A stretch of 57,020 nt of DNA from Stentor coeruleus (taxonomy: Eukaryota; Ciliophora; Heterotrichea; Heterotrichida; Stentoridae): assembly GCA_001970955.1 (NCBI GenBank), contig MPUH01000401.1:1-57020 (forward strand), written 5' to 3'. Below, piece by piece: positions 18,848 to 28,850 of this stretch. Each line of letters starts with the position of its first letter. The first letter of the stretch is position 1. The notes beneath the pieces are model-generated. The model worked only from the letters and a program-made list of their open reading frames with translations. It was not told the origin of the DNA and made no database searches. The translations under genes and the position numbers were made by a program.

Positions 18848-21800
18848 ATGTTTCTCCTATTTTGTCAATTACTCTCCAGTGTCTTTTCTCAGGAGTCTCA
18901 CCTTTATTACATCCCCCCAAGCCCATTTGCTCAAATATCAGTAGGATTCAATGAATCATTAAACACTTTTTACTTCCATTCGGGGTTAGTTCGCGATGGT
19001 TCATACCTCCTAGGATTGCAAAGATATTATCTCGACAAAACAACCAACAAATGGCGTTTTGACGAACAAGGAGGATCACTTTGCCCAGACCCTCGTTCAA
19101 GTTACGGATCTTTCATGTATAACTCCCATTACTGCATCTTTGGTGGATATGGTACAGGAGGTATATACAATGATATGTGGGAATTTAATACAAATTCCAA
19201 TTTATGGTCTCAAGTTAACACTCTAACATCAATATCCCCTCGTTACAGTTTTGCAAGTACAAGTTTTGTATATCAAAACACATACTACTTTGCTGTACTT
19301 GGAGGGAAAAGTGGTCAGGAAACCATAGATTTAATGGATTTTCATCTGTAATACATATCTAGGTATAATATAGCAATAGGTGAATGGACTCGTAAAGCAG
19401 ATTATTCAGCTTGTGTTGATTACCCATTATCAAATGCTCAAATACAATATTCTAACAACAAAATCTATTTGTTTTCTGGAAGTTATTTTGCTAATAATAC
19501 CAGCAATTACTATACTGGACTTTGTGTTTATGATCTTATAAAAAATTCAGAATGGGTTAAAATCCCTGTATCACAACAACTTAATAATAATACACAAGGT
19601 GGAAGTGCTTCTTATAATAATTTCCTATACAATTTCTTTGGCTGGAGCTTTGTAGACAATGAAGAAATGTCAACAAGTGATGTATTTAGAATGAACTTAA
19701 GCGATAATTCCTTTACATGGGAAAAAATATACATAGAAGGATGTGGTGATACTGAATTACAAAGGAATTCTTTTGGGTTTTGGCTTCAAGGACAAGTTTT
19801 TTACATCCTTGGAGGAGTTGTTGATGATGAAATGCAGAATTCTTTGATACAAATAACCCTTAATAACTCAGTGAATATTTTACAATGCGAAGTTATTTAT
19901 GATAATAATCTAGTTCCTAGAAGGAGAAATGGAGCTTCAATGGTTTATGTAACTGGAGGTTTTATGTTATTTGGTGGGATGAATCAAAATTTGTTGTTTA
20001 ATGATTTGTGGTTTCTTAATATGACCTCTAATGATTGGACACTTTTAGAAACTTTAGGTAGCACCCCATCTCCACGTTATAAACATTCTGCAGCTAGTCA
20101 AGGGAATTTTATTGTTGTGTTTGGGGGGATTACTTATAATAATGTTTATTTACAAGATCTTTATTATTATAATCTCCCAACATCTACTTGGTCTATTATT
20201 GAACCAAGCAGTAACTCACTTCAGCCTCCTGGGCTTATGGGAGCTTGCTTGCTTATAAATTCCCCTAATATTTTTATTATAGGAGGTAAAGAAGAGTATC
20301 GAGTAACTTTAAACATTTGGAAACTTGATATCACTACTTTAACATTTACACTTTTTTACAACTACGAATCATACCCATATGCAGGCATCTATAAGCATTC
20401 ATGTTCATACTCAATCAAAAACAACAATCTTATGCTCTACACCTACCTCGGGTCTATCAATGCAGTCGACACACCTTTTTGTGGTATTTATGAATTCAAT
20501 ACATCCCAAACACCTCTTATCCCTCATCTATTAACAAGTAAAACTATAAAAATGCCTTGCCGTGTAGAACCTGCCTTCGCCGACCTAACTGATGGACTTG
20601 TACTTTTTGCAGGTGGTCAAAGAAACCAGCTTGAAATTTTTTCAGATATTTGGATAATAAACCTAAATACCTTAGAAGAAATACAAATTGCCAACCTTCA
20701 ATCCCCAGTTTACGCATCTGCATCAACTTATATAAACACAACACTTTATTTATACTCTGGTATAACTGTAGATGGTATTTCATCATCATCCCCAAGTAAT
20801 AATTATTGGCAAAAAATATCATTAGAAAAATCATACTTTGATAAAAAAATCACATGTGGTCCTGGGATGTATTATGTTGATGATATATGTGAATTTTGTT
20901 TATCAGGTCAATATAATCAAGCTGAAAGTCATGATAATTGTTCTTCTTGCCCTTTAGGAACTTATTTTTTATATGAAGGGGCTACAGATGAAAATCAATG
21001 TATACCTTGTAGTTATGGATTTAAAAGCAATGACCCTACAGATGAATGCAGTAAATGTTTAGATAATGAAATATGCTATATTGGTACTGGAGATAACCCT
21101 TTATCTTTATCGAAAAATAATGAATTGACTATATTCGGTAAGACAAATAATCAGCCTTCAGATTATGAACCACCAAATTTCTTTGATAAAAAACTGATTC
21201 TTTATATTGTCTTTGCTTCTTGTTTATTGATTTTTTGTTTTGTTTACGCGTTAAGTTTAAAGCTAAGAATTATTCTTAGTTACTATGATATTTATAAAAA
21301 TTTACATTTTGAGCATCATTCAACTGAAGAAGGACATGAGATTCCTAGAGATATTATTAATAGACCTTCAAAACTTGGGGGGTTTTGTTCAGCGATTACT
21401 ATTATTGTTTTGATTTTTGTGGCTATTAATACTATTATGACTTATGTTGAAACAAAAACTACTGAAGATATTTATTTGGTACCTGTGGATTCATTGACAA
21501 AAAGCCATAATTTTGATAATATCGATTTGAAGATTATTATGAAAATGGCCAGTTATAGAGGAAATTGTACTGATAGTTATTTGACAATTACAAATTCTAG
21601 TAATATTATTATTGACAAATATACTATAGGTTATGAGGGCCAAGTATGTGTAATTACATGCAATTTCTATCCAAAGGAAATTGTTATGAATGGTGATAAT
21701 ATTATTTTTAGTTTTAATCAAACATTTAGTTATACATCAGATGTGTATTTTGAACTGAATTCTGATTCAAGTATTGATAATGTACAAAGTACTGTAGCTC

Positions 21801-22312
21801 AATATATTAAAAGTGGAGAAAATTCAGTATTTAGAGGAGCGGATAGTACAGTATTTGTATATTCAGTAATCCCTTCTTATTTCAAAAAACGTGACTCGGT
21901 TGGGATAGAAAATGAATACTTGGGATATAGAATTTCTAAAGCTTCTAAACCAATTGAAGGATCTACAGCACCTATAGAAAATATACCGATATTAAGTGGG
22001 TTAAATATTCAACTACTTCTTCAATTGAGTGATACTGGAATAACTACTTTTAAATACCCTCAGATGGAATTATTTGATTTTATTGTTTTGTTTTTGAATA
22101 ACTTTCCTGGTACGGTGGTTGTGATTGGGTTTCTTATGTGGCTTGGAGAATATGTTCATAAAGTTTTTACTGGGAAAACAAGTGGAAGGCTTAGATTAGC
22201 GAAAAAACAGCTTAAGGAAGAAATAGAGGAGAAGAAAAATAAAAGAATTTGTAGGAGATATAGTAAAAATACTCAAGAATATAAAAAACTTACAGGGACT
22301 ATAAACGAATAA
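18848..22312 (+). CDS. Secretory-pathway Kelch-repeat / Cys-rich membrane protein, one intron
   Basis: Two open segments (18848-19347 and 19363-22312) join across a 15-nt intron into 1149 aa. A signal peptide (MFLLFCQLLSSVFSQ) leads into Kelch-type repeats to ~residue 650: Y-C-I-F-G-G-Y-G, F-M-L-F-G-G-M-N, I-V-V-F-G-G-I and F-I-I-G-G-K, with matching N-D-x-W and W-x-x-L strands. A Cys-rich segment (~660-740) has the C-x-x-G-x-Y/C-x-x-C spacing of ephrin-receptor/GCC2-like repeats. TM helices follow near ~777 and ~842, then a luminal domain with paired cysteines, then a third helix near ~1075-1092 and a basic coiled tail. This resembles a ciliate family of Kelch membrane proteins. Likely at the cell surface or in a secretory organelle; the partner is unknown. 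Confidence 0.85.
19348..19362 (+). other. 15-nt spliceosomal intron
   Basis: The sequence is GTAATACATATCTAG. Unspliced, the frame hits TAA immediately. Spliced, it reads M-D-F-H-L-Y-N-I-A-I-G-E-W and continues the Kelch pattern for 980 further codons. The exon lengths (500 and 2950 nt) sum to a multiple of three. Confidence 0.93.
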
Positions 22313-22691
22313 ATTAGATTAGCTAGTTTTTATGAAAAAGTAAAGTTGCTTTTATTAGATATGGGGTTTTGTGTATTAAATTTAGGTTTTGGTTTTGTAT
22401 GATTTTGGAAGTTTAAGTATTAGGATGATTTTTTTGAATAAGGCATGTGCTATAAGGGGATTTTTTTATGTTTATTGTTGGAAAATTGGAAATTCTGATT
22501 ATATTTTTAGTAGTGTGTATATTGAAAAATGCTTTTGATAAACTATCGATTTATATATAATAAAATACAGTTTCAGTAAGTTTAAATTAATTTAATCTAG
22601 AAAAAAAATTAAATTTTTTGATTTACATAAGGAGAATTAATACCAAATCCTAATATGCATAAAATCAAACTCCTACCTTAAATTATTATTT
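22313..22691. other. Convergent intergenic region
   Basis: Between the stops of two convergent genes. The left part is G-rich and C-poor on the plus strand, as after other plus-strand stops. No feature is seen. Confidence 0.5.
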
Positions 22692-25064
22692 CTAATCACT
22701 AAAGCACTCACATAATGGTGACGAGTAATTAAATACTCTTTCACATTTTTGCTTATAATTTCCTTGTATTTCATCTTCAAATTCTTTATATTTTCCTTCT
22801 AAATCTAAAGATAAGTATTCATTCTTAATAAAATCTAAAGTGCTAACTGATAAAACTTTATCAATACAGAAATAATTTTTATCATTACAAACTTTATCAC
22901 AAGAATTTCCATTCTGTCCTTCAACAATAAATTTTTGTAATTTTGGTATACAAACATTATTTATTTGATTCAAATCTATTCCTGGTTTAATAATTCCCTC
23001 ATAATCAAGATATAAAACAACATCATAAACTGTATTTTTTAAAGTGTCAAGTTCTTTATTTATATTTTTTAATAATTCTGTTCGACTTGATAACTCTTTA
23101 TTTTTATTATAATTTTGGTTTAAAGAACCTTTATAAGGTACGTATATATAAATCACAATTTTATGAATGATGAATTTAGGATTTTCATTTTCGTCAAGAA
23201 TCATATCTGGAATTAAAAGCTTTATAAAATAGTTTTTAATCATTTCTTCAGATGGTTTTTCGATTTTAAGCACTTTTAATATTTGATAGTCTGTTATAAG
23301 TTTACAGTTTTTGTCTAAGCTGTTGGTTTTTATTAAAAAGTTGAGATTTGCAACTGTTTTTGAAGCAATATCTTTGAATTCTTTACTTATAGGCTCATTA
23401 GTAAAAGTTCCTTTATCACACAAACAAGCATTTTCACTTATGCCTAAACTTTGGCAATCCCTCTGCTCATCGAGTTTTTCAAAAAACACATCTTTGCCTC
23501 TTTTTTTAGGAAGTGAATTATAAAACTCTTTCATTTCTAAATCAGTTGGTGGACCTGTCATATAAGGGAAATTTGCCATATGTTTAATAGTTGCATGCCA
23601 GTCAAGTCTCGAAATAAGCATATTTTCATTGTAAACCAAATTTTGATCAACATTAAATTTTTCGATGATTCTTTTGCTTGCTATAACAAAATGTGCTGGA
23701 AGCATTTTTTCAGAAAACGATTCTAAAGTTACAGCTTTATAATATCTCCCATGATCCCCTGCTACAATCATGATTATATCTTCATTATTTTTTTTTGCAA
23801 ATTCTAAAGTTTCACTAATAAATTTATATAAAGGTTTATCAATTGTAGAAACTCTAGTACATGTTTCTTCATGAGCTGTGTTTATTTGAGCATATGCAAA
23901 TCTATTGATTCCCTTATAATTTTTGAAAAATTCTTTTATATATTCCAAGCTATATTCATGAGGAGGCATTGAGCCTATACATTGATTTCCAACAATAAAT
24001 TCCTTGAATTTAGTGCTTTTTGCAGCGACTCTCCAGAAATTAGCAACAACATGATCAGTCAAAATTTTTTTACCTGTAATTTGGCTTATAAAATCATTAC
24101 TGCTTTCACCAAGAAACATTGTAACAAATCCTTGTCTTTCAAAATGCTTCCAAAGAATAGTCTTATTTTGTAAAGCTTCAAATTTTGGCCAGTCAGACTT
24201 TTTCGTTAATTTTCCTTTTAATTTATCATTATAATCATCAATTCTATATCCAGTTAATAAAGCAGACAAATTAGGAACAGTTGTTGGACCTTCAGCATTA
24301 TTAAGCATAAAATCATAAACAGAAAACTCTTCTGATAATAAATATTCCTCAAGTGTTTTTTTAGTTTGTTTTAAAAACCTATAAAAATTTTGCCGCGAAA
24401 GTGAGTCTAAGAAAAGAACTACAACAGATAATGGACGGATATCAGAAATATTTTTTGACTTACAAATCGGCTCTGTAATAGATTTAGCTCTATTTGCAAC
24501 TGTAGAATTATAATTGTTATGTAAAATAGCTAAAGTGTCCTTATCACATTTAGCATATGCAAATTCAGATGTAGGACTAAATATTGGATCTTGATATGGT
24601 TGCCAATAATCAAAAAAATTATAAGAACCAAAATATTCTTCTGAAATAGGGCCACTTATGTAAATCGATCCTGCATAAGGACAAGTTAATTCAGTTTTAT
24701 TATTTGTGAATTCAAGTTTAGCTTGATTTTTTATAGTTGGACATGTGAATGTTTTTTTTGGCTTGAAATATATTGAATCATGCTTTGGGGTTATTCCGTA
24801 ATATACTGGTATGCATGCTTTATTGTTAGATGCAAAAGGTTTACTAGTCCTTTTTAAAGCTATTTTTTTTTTAGTCTCAAATACAGTCTTGTTTGATTTA
24901 TGACTTAATTGCAGATTTTCTTCTATAGGCAAATCATCGGAATATACTGAACTGATTGCTTGGCTTTCTGTGACATTAAAATAATTCAAAATTGTATAAG
25001 CGTTAATTGCATATAGAGCTGCTAAAGTTAAAAAAATAACAGTTACTACAAGAAGAGGCTTCAT
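22692..25064 (-). CDS. DUF229 / alkaline-phosphatase-superfamily ectoenzyme, type II membrane protein
   Basis: 790 aa. A single N-terminal signal anchor (~residues 3-27) is followed by a luminal/extracellular chain. The central region matches the DUF229 branch of the sulfatase/alkaline phosphatase fold: V-V-L-F-L-D-S-L-S-R-Q-N-F near residue 218, A-E-G-P-T-T-V-P-N-L-S-A-L-L-T-G-Y, H-E-E-T-C near 395, and A-G-D-H-G-R near 436 for metal binding. LDSLSR supplies the metal Asp and candidate nucleophile Ser. A Cys-rich C-terminal third (~530-790) follows and is unfamiliar. Substrate unknown; a phosphodiester or sulfate ester on a glycan or lipid is only a family-level guess. N-x-S/T sites are numerous, consistent with secretion. 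Confidence 0.85.
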   Translation of the reverse strand: MKPLLVVTVIFLTLAALYAINAYTILNYFNVTESQAISSVYSDDLPIEENLQLSHKSNKTVFETKKKIALKRTSKPFASNNKACIPVYYGITPKHDSIYFKPKKTFTCPTIKNQAKLEFTNNKTELTCPYAGSIYISGPISEEYFGSYNFFDYWQPYQDPIFSPTSEFAYAKCDKDTLAILHNNYNSTVANRAKSITEPICKSKNISDIRPLSVVVLFLDSLSRQNFYRFLKQTKKTLEEYLLSEEFSVYDFMLNNAEGPTTVPNLSALLTGYRIDDYNDKLKGKLTKKSDWPKFEALQNKTILWKHFERQGFVTMFLGESSNDFISQITGKKILTDHVVANFWRVAAKSTKFKEFIVGNQCIGSMPPHEYSLEYIKEFFKNYKGINRFAYAQINTAHEETCTRVSTIDKPLYKFISETLEFAKKNNEDIIMIVAGDHGRYYKAVTLESFSEKMLPAHFVIASKRIIEKFNVDQNLVYNENMLISRLDWHATIKHMANFPYMTGPPTDLEMKEFYNSLPKKRGKDVFFEKLDEQRDCQSLGISENACLCDKGTFTNEPISKEFKDIASKTVANLNFLIKTNSLDKNCKLITDYQILKVLKIEKPSEEMIKNYFIKLLIPDMILDENENPKFIIHKIVIYIYVPYKGSLNQNYNKNKELSSRTELLKNINKELDTLKNTVYDVVLYLDYEGIIKPGIDLNQINNVCIPKLQKFIVEGQNGNSCDKVCNDKNYFCIDKVLSVSTLDFIKNEYLSLDLEGKYKEFEDEIQGNYKQKCERVFNYSSPLCECFSD

Positions 25065-25459
25065 TTATATTTATTAAATCTTATAAAATCAATATTTTCT
25101 AATATGATTCGAATATAATATTATATTAGTGTTTTTTTTATTACGTAGGTAGAATTTCAACATAAAAAATCTTATTTCAATTTTTCTTAATCAACTAAAT
25201 AATTTTACGTTCATAATATTTTCATCAGATTGATTTTATATACTATTATAACATAATTTGCAACCTTAATACTATATTAAACTAATTTTCTTAATAAAAT
25301 TTATATAATCTCTCTAATAAAGCTAACTTTTTTCCATTTTAAAAACATAAAATGAATCCAAGTAAAAAATTCGATTATAATTCTACACAAGTAGCTTATT
25401 TCTTATATTCTCTTTATTAAAAATCTAAAAGTCCTATAAAATTGTAATAAATATATGCC
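25065..25459. other. Intergenic
   Basis: AT-rich spacer between two minus-strand genes. No coding or RNA signal is recognised. Confidence 0.5.
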
Positions 25460-27940
25460 TTAAAGATAATAACCTACGAGTTTGTGATTTTTTCCAATCT
25501 CATCATAAATAGACTTAATCCCAGATAAAGGCTTTACCCTTCGATTTTCTTTCCAGTTCACAACATGAACTTTACAATGACTTGAACTGATAGCTAAATA
25601 TTTATCATCATCTGATAAAGCAACTGAATATAAATTTTCTTTTTTCAAATAAACGATTAATTTCTTAGTATTATTAATAAAGTCCCACATTCTTACAGTT
25701 CTATCATACGAGCATGAAATAAGCCATTTATCATTTTTTGAAAAAACCAATCCTGAAACGCAATCCTCATGACCGTTAAGTGTATTGATTTTATTTCCAT
25801 TAGCAAGATTCCATATAATAATCTCAAAATCATAACCCCCTGATGCTATAAATTTATTGTTTTCTGATGGGCATATACATATCGGATATTTTTTATGCCC
25901 AACTAATGAAAATTCAATTTTTTTTAAAGTAAAATTCCATACATAAACTGTATTACTTTGAGTAGCATATACTAATTTATTATCAGCGCATGCTAATGCA
26001 AAAACCCTTTCTGAAAAATTATTGATAATAATTTCTTTACTTCTGCTCATCAAATTCCATAAAATTATACTCCCATCATCTGATCCTGATATAATATATT
26101 CATCTCCTTCTTTTATAGCAACTGTATTAACATTCATTTTATGACCTTTTAATGTAGTAATTTGTGAAAAATTTGTAAGGTCATAGACTATTAAAGTTTT
26201 ATCATAAGATCCTGAAACACAAAATAAATTGTTATGTGATACTGCTATGCAAGAAACTGACTCTGAATGCCCACTAAGCGAAAGACAATATTTGAAACTT
26301 TTAAAATTCCAAATTTTAACTGTGTTATCACAACATGCAGAAATTATGTACTCACCGTTTGATGTTAAAACAGTTGCACTTATTTTGTAGTTTTTTCCAT
26401 CAATTGTTTCGATAAGGCATTTGGTTCTTGTATCCCATACTTTAATTTTTTTGTCATTTGATAAAGTTATTGCTCTATTTATACTTTCGGATGTATTTAT
26501 TCCTATAATTATATCATTATGCCCTGGCATCTGTACTACTTCATTTCCAGTTAGGATATTCAAAACTCTAACTGTATAATCTCCTGATACTGATATCGCA
26601 TATATGTCATCATTAGTTAAAGCAACTGCATAAACAAAATCACTGTGATTTTCAAAAGTTTTTAAAAGGGAATTTGAGTTGTCCCACAATTTCAGACTTT
26701 TATCAAACGATGATGAAATAATAAAATCACAATTATTGGAAATTGCAACATCAGTAACTACATCAGTATGTCCTACCAAAATAGCAATTTGTTGCCTACT
26801 TACCAAATCCCATTTTCTTATTGTTTTATCAGCTGAAGCAGAAAAGACTATTCTATTATCTTTAGATATTGAAACTTCCCAAATACAATCTGAATGTCCA
26901 TTTAAATCATACTGATGGCTAAAGTTTTCTAAGTTCCAAACTCTAAGTTTACCATCAACCAAGCCAGTAATAAAAAATAAATTATTATTTGCAATATCGA
27001 TACATATTGAAGATTTTTCCTCTTCAATAACATTTTCTTGATTAAAATTAACCAAATTCCAAACACGTAAAGTTTTATCTAAACTTACAGATATTGCTAA
27101 ATTGCTATTTTGTGATACAGCTATTCCCCAGACTGCTTCATTATGTCCTCTTAGCTTTTTCAATAATTTTTTATTTTGAATATCCCATACACATATAGTT
27201 TTATCTTCAGAAGCTGATACAATATAATTGTTATCAGGGGTAAAAACTAAGTCAAATATTGTATTTCTGTGGCCTTTAAGGAAAAAACTTTGATTTTTTT
27301 CATTAAAATCCCAAACTCTAATGATTCTATCACACGACCCAGTTGCAAAAAGTTTATTATCTATAGATAAAGCTACGCAATATACATAACTTGTATGGCC
27401 TTGAGGAAATAGATTGTATTTAAGTAGTTTATCTGTATCATCTTCATTTATATATTTTTTTTCTTCAAGAGTAAATTTAGAATAATAATCAATTATAATA
27501 TTATATTCTTTAAATGGATCAATTTTTATATTAGGATTTATAGTTGCCTCTAGAATTTTGTCAATTTTTTCTTTTTTATTAAGACTAACAACTACAATTT
27601 TTAATATTTTTTTGTATTTTTTGATCATTAGATCGTATTGGTCTATAACTTTTTTGCATTCTTTATTTATCTTCTTGGTAATTTTTATGGTTTGCGAATA
27701 TAGTTCCTGTTTAAGAGAATTCAAATAATGAATGCTTTCTTTTACTTTTTCTGATAAGCTTTGTATTTCTTCTTCAGAATATTCATGTGCTATTTTTTGT
27801 AAAGATGAGAGAGTACTTTCAATTCCATGTTCAAAGCAATGCTTTTCAGAATGGGTCCTGCAAAGATATACATCTGCGCATCCGCACATATGTGTGGCAA
27901 TGTTTTTATTTGCATCAGGACACAGTGAGCACTTCTCCAT
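25460..27940 (-). CDS. Zinc-finger / coiled-coil / 15-blade WD40 protein
   Basis: 826 aa. Residues ~4-40 hold a Cys/His cluster (C-S-L-C, C-G-C, C-R-T-H, H-C, E-H) like a degenerate B-box. A helical charged segment (~50-165) follows, probably a coiled coil. From ~178 to ~810 I count 15 WD40-type repeats, most showing the G-H start and W-D or W-N end, such as G-H-R-N-T-I-F-D-L and I-C-V-W-D. Fifteen units suggest two propellers of seven with one extra or shared blade. Such proteins act as scaffolds; no enzymatic motif is present. B-box-like N-terminal modules recur in the gene at 34983, so they may be a common ciliate module. Confidence 0.9.
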   Translation of the reverse strand: MEKCSLCPDANKNIATHMCGCADVYLCRTHSEKHCFEHGIESTLSSLQKIAHEYSEEEIQSLSEKVKESIHYLNSLKQELYSQTIKITKKINKECKKVIDQYDLMIKKYKKILKIVVVSLNKKEKIDKILEATINPNIKIDPFKEYNIIIDYYSKFTLEEKKYINEDDTDKLLKYNLFPQGHTSYVYCVALSIDNKLFATGSCDRIIRVWDFNEKNQSFFLKGHRNTIFDLVFTPDNNYIVSASEDKTICVWDIQNKKLLKKLRGHNEAVWGIAVSQNSNLAISVSLDKTLRVWNLVNFNQENVIEEEKSSICIDIANNNLFFITGLVDGKLRVWNLENFSHQYDLNGHSDCIWEVSISKDNRIVFSASADKTIRKWDLVSRQQIAILVGHTDVVTDVAISNNCDFIISSSFDKSLKLWDNSNSLLKTFENHSDFVYAVALTNDDIYAISVSGDYTVRVLNILTGNEVVQMPGHNDIIIGINTSESINRAITLSNDKKIKVWDTRTKCLIETIDGKNYKISATVLTSNGEYIISACCDNTVKIWNFKSFKYCLSLSGHSESVSCIAVSHNNLFCVSGSYDKTLIVYDLTNFSQITTLKGHKMNVNTVAIKEGDEYIISGSDDGSIILWNLMSRSKEIIINNFSERVFALACADNKLVYATQSNTVYVWNFTLKKIEFSLVGHKKYPICICPSENNKFIASGGYDFEIIIWNLANGNKINTLNGHEDCVSGLVFSKNDKWLISCSYDRTVRMWDFINNTKKLIVYLKKENLYSVALSDDDKYLAISSSHCKVHVVNWKENRRVKPLSGIKSIYDEIGKNHKLVGYYL

Positions 27941-28850
27941 TTATTTATAAGGTCCATTTATTTTAGACTTAAAAACTTTTGAAAGTATATAAATTTAAAG
28001 ATAGTAAATATATAGATATTTAAGAGTTTCTAAGTAAAGAAAATTGAACTTTTTTTTTAAGACTTTTTCTATGTTATCATACAAATGTAATTGTGTCTGA
28101 ACAGAGTGTAGTCAAAATGTTCTATATTTTTTTTCTCTACAATTTGACTAAAAGGTACTTGAATAAACTTAGTCTTTAAGGGAAAATACAACACGAGAAA
28201 CCTTGAAAGTCTTTATTATAATGAAATATATTATAATTAGCTTAGATAAAAAATATTACAGTGATAAATCTTGATTGTATATATTTTATATATATATTCT
28301 CTTTAAGCATGGCTATATACATTGAGATACATTATATTTGTAAACTTCCTTTTATAGATTAGTTATCACTAGCTTGTTGGTTTTTTATAAGCTTTTATCT
28401 GATTCTAATGCTAGAATTTTAACAAAAAATAATTATGTTTATCCATGATTATCGAATATGATGAGTATTTCTAAGCTAATTATTGACAAACTATGCTAGT
28501 AATCTAAAGTATCCATCCACTGTACCAAACCAGAAAGCACTTATAACACATCTAGAACTAAATGCGCAGTTTGCTATGAACACCATAAGAACTTCAAAAT
28601 ATGCCTAAAGCAAGCTGGATTCTTCAAGAAAAATAAGGTGAACACAAGACTTGCTTCCATCATCTTGACACTAAAGAAAAGAAACAGTAAAGACCTCCTC
28701 AGCCAAGTAAAGAGTCACATAAACCAGCGACAACAAGTGGTTTAATATACCGAATTTGCCTAAAGAAAGAGATCGCAGGACAAACAAACCTCGATCAGAC
28801 AAGGTTTAAACCAATGCCACCTTAACTACCACCTACTTTAAACTAGTAAT
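27941..28850. other. Intergenic containing a coding relic
   Basis: The left ~550 nt are plain AT-rich spacer. The right ~350 nt (28500-28850) have clearly higher G+C and codon-like composition but no intact ATG-to-stop gene; see the relic at 28503-28745. Confidence 0.55.
28503..28745 (+). pseudogene. Decayed coding fragment with Cys/His motif
   Basis: An 80-codon stretch is open to TAA and is preceded by TAG TAA in frame, with no ATG. The translation is gene-like: K-C-A-V-C-Y-E-H-H-K-N-F-K-I-C-L-K, a C-x2-C...H-H...C arrangement recalling a zinc knuckle, then a basic helix ending H-I-N-Q-R-Q-Q-V-V. Composition differs from the AT-rich spacer to its left. No 15/16-nt intron links it to anything upstream. 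It is probably the tail of a dead gene or transposon; I could not assign a family. Confidence 0.35.
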
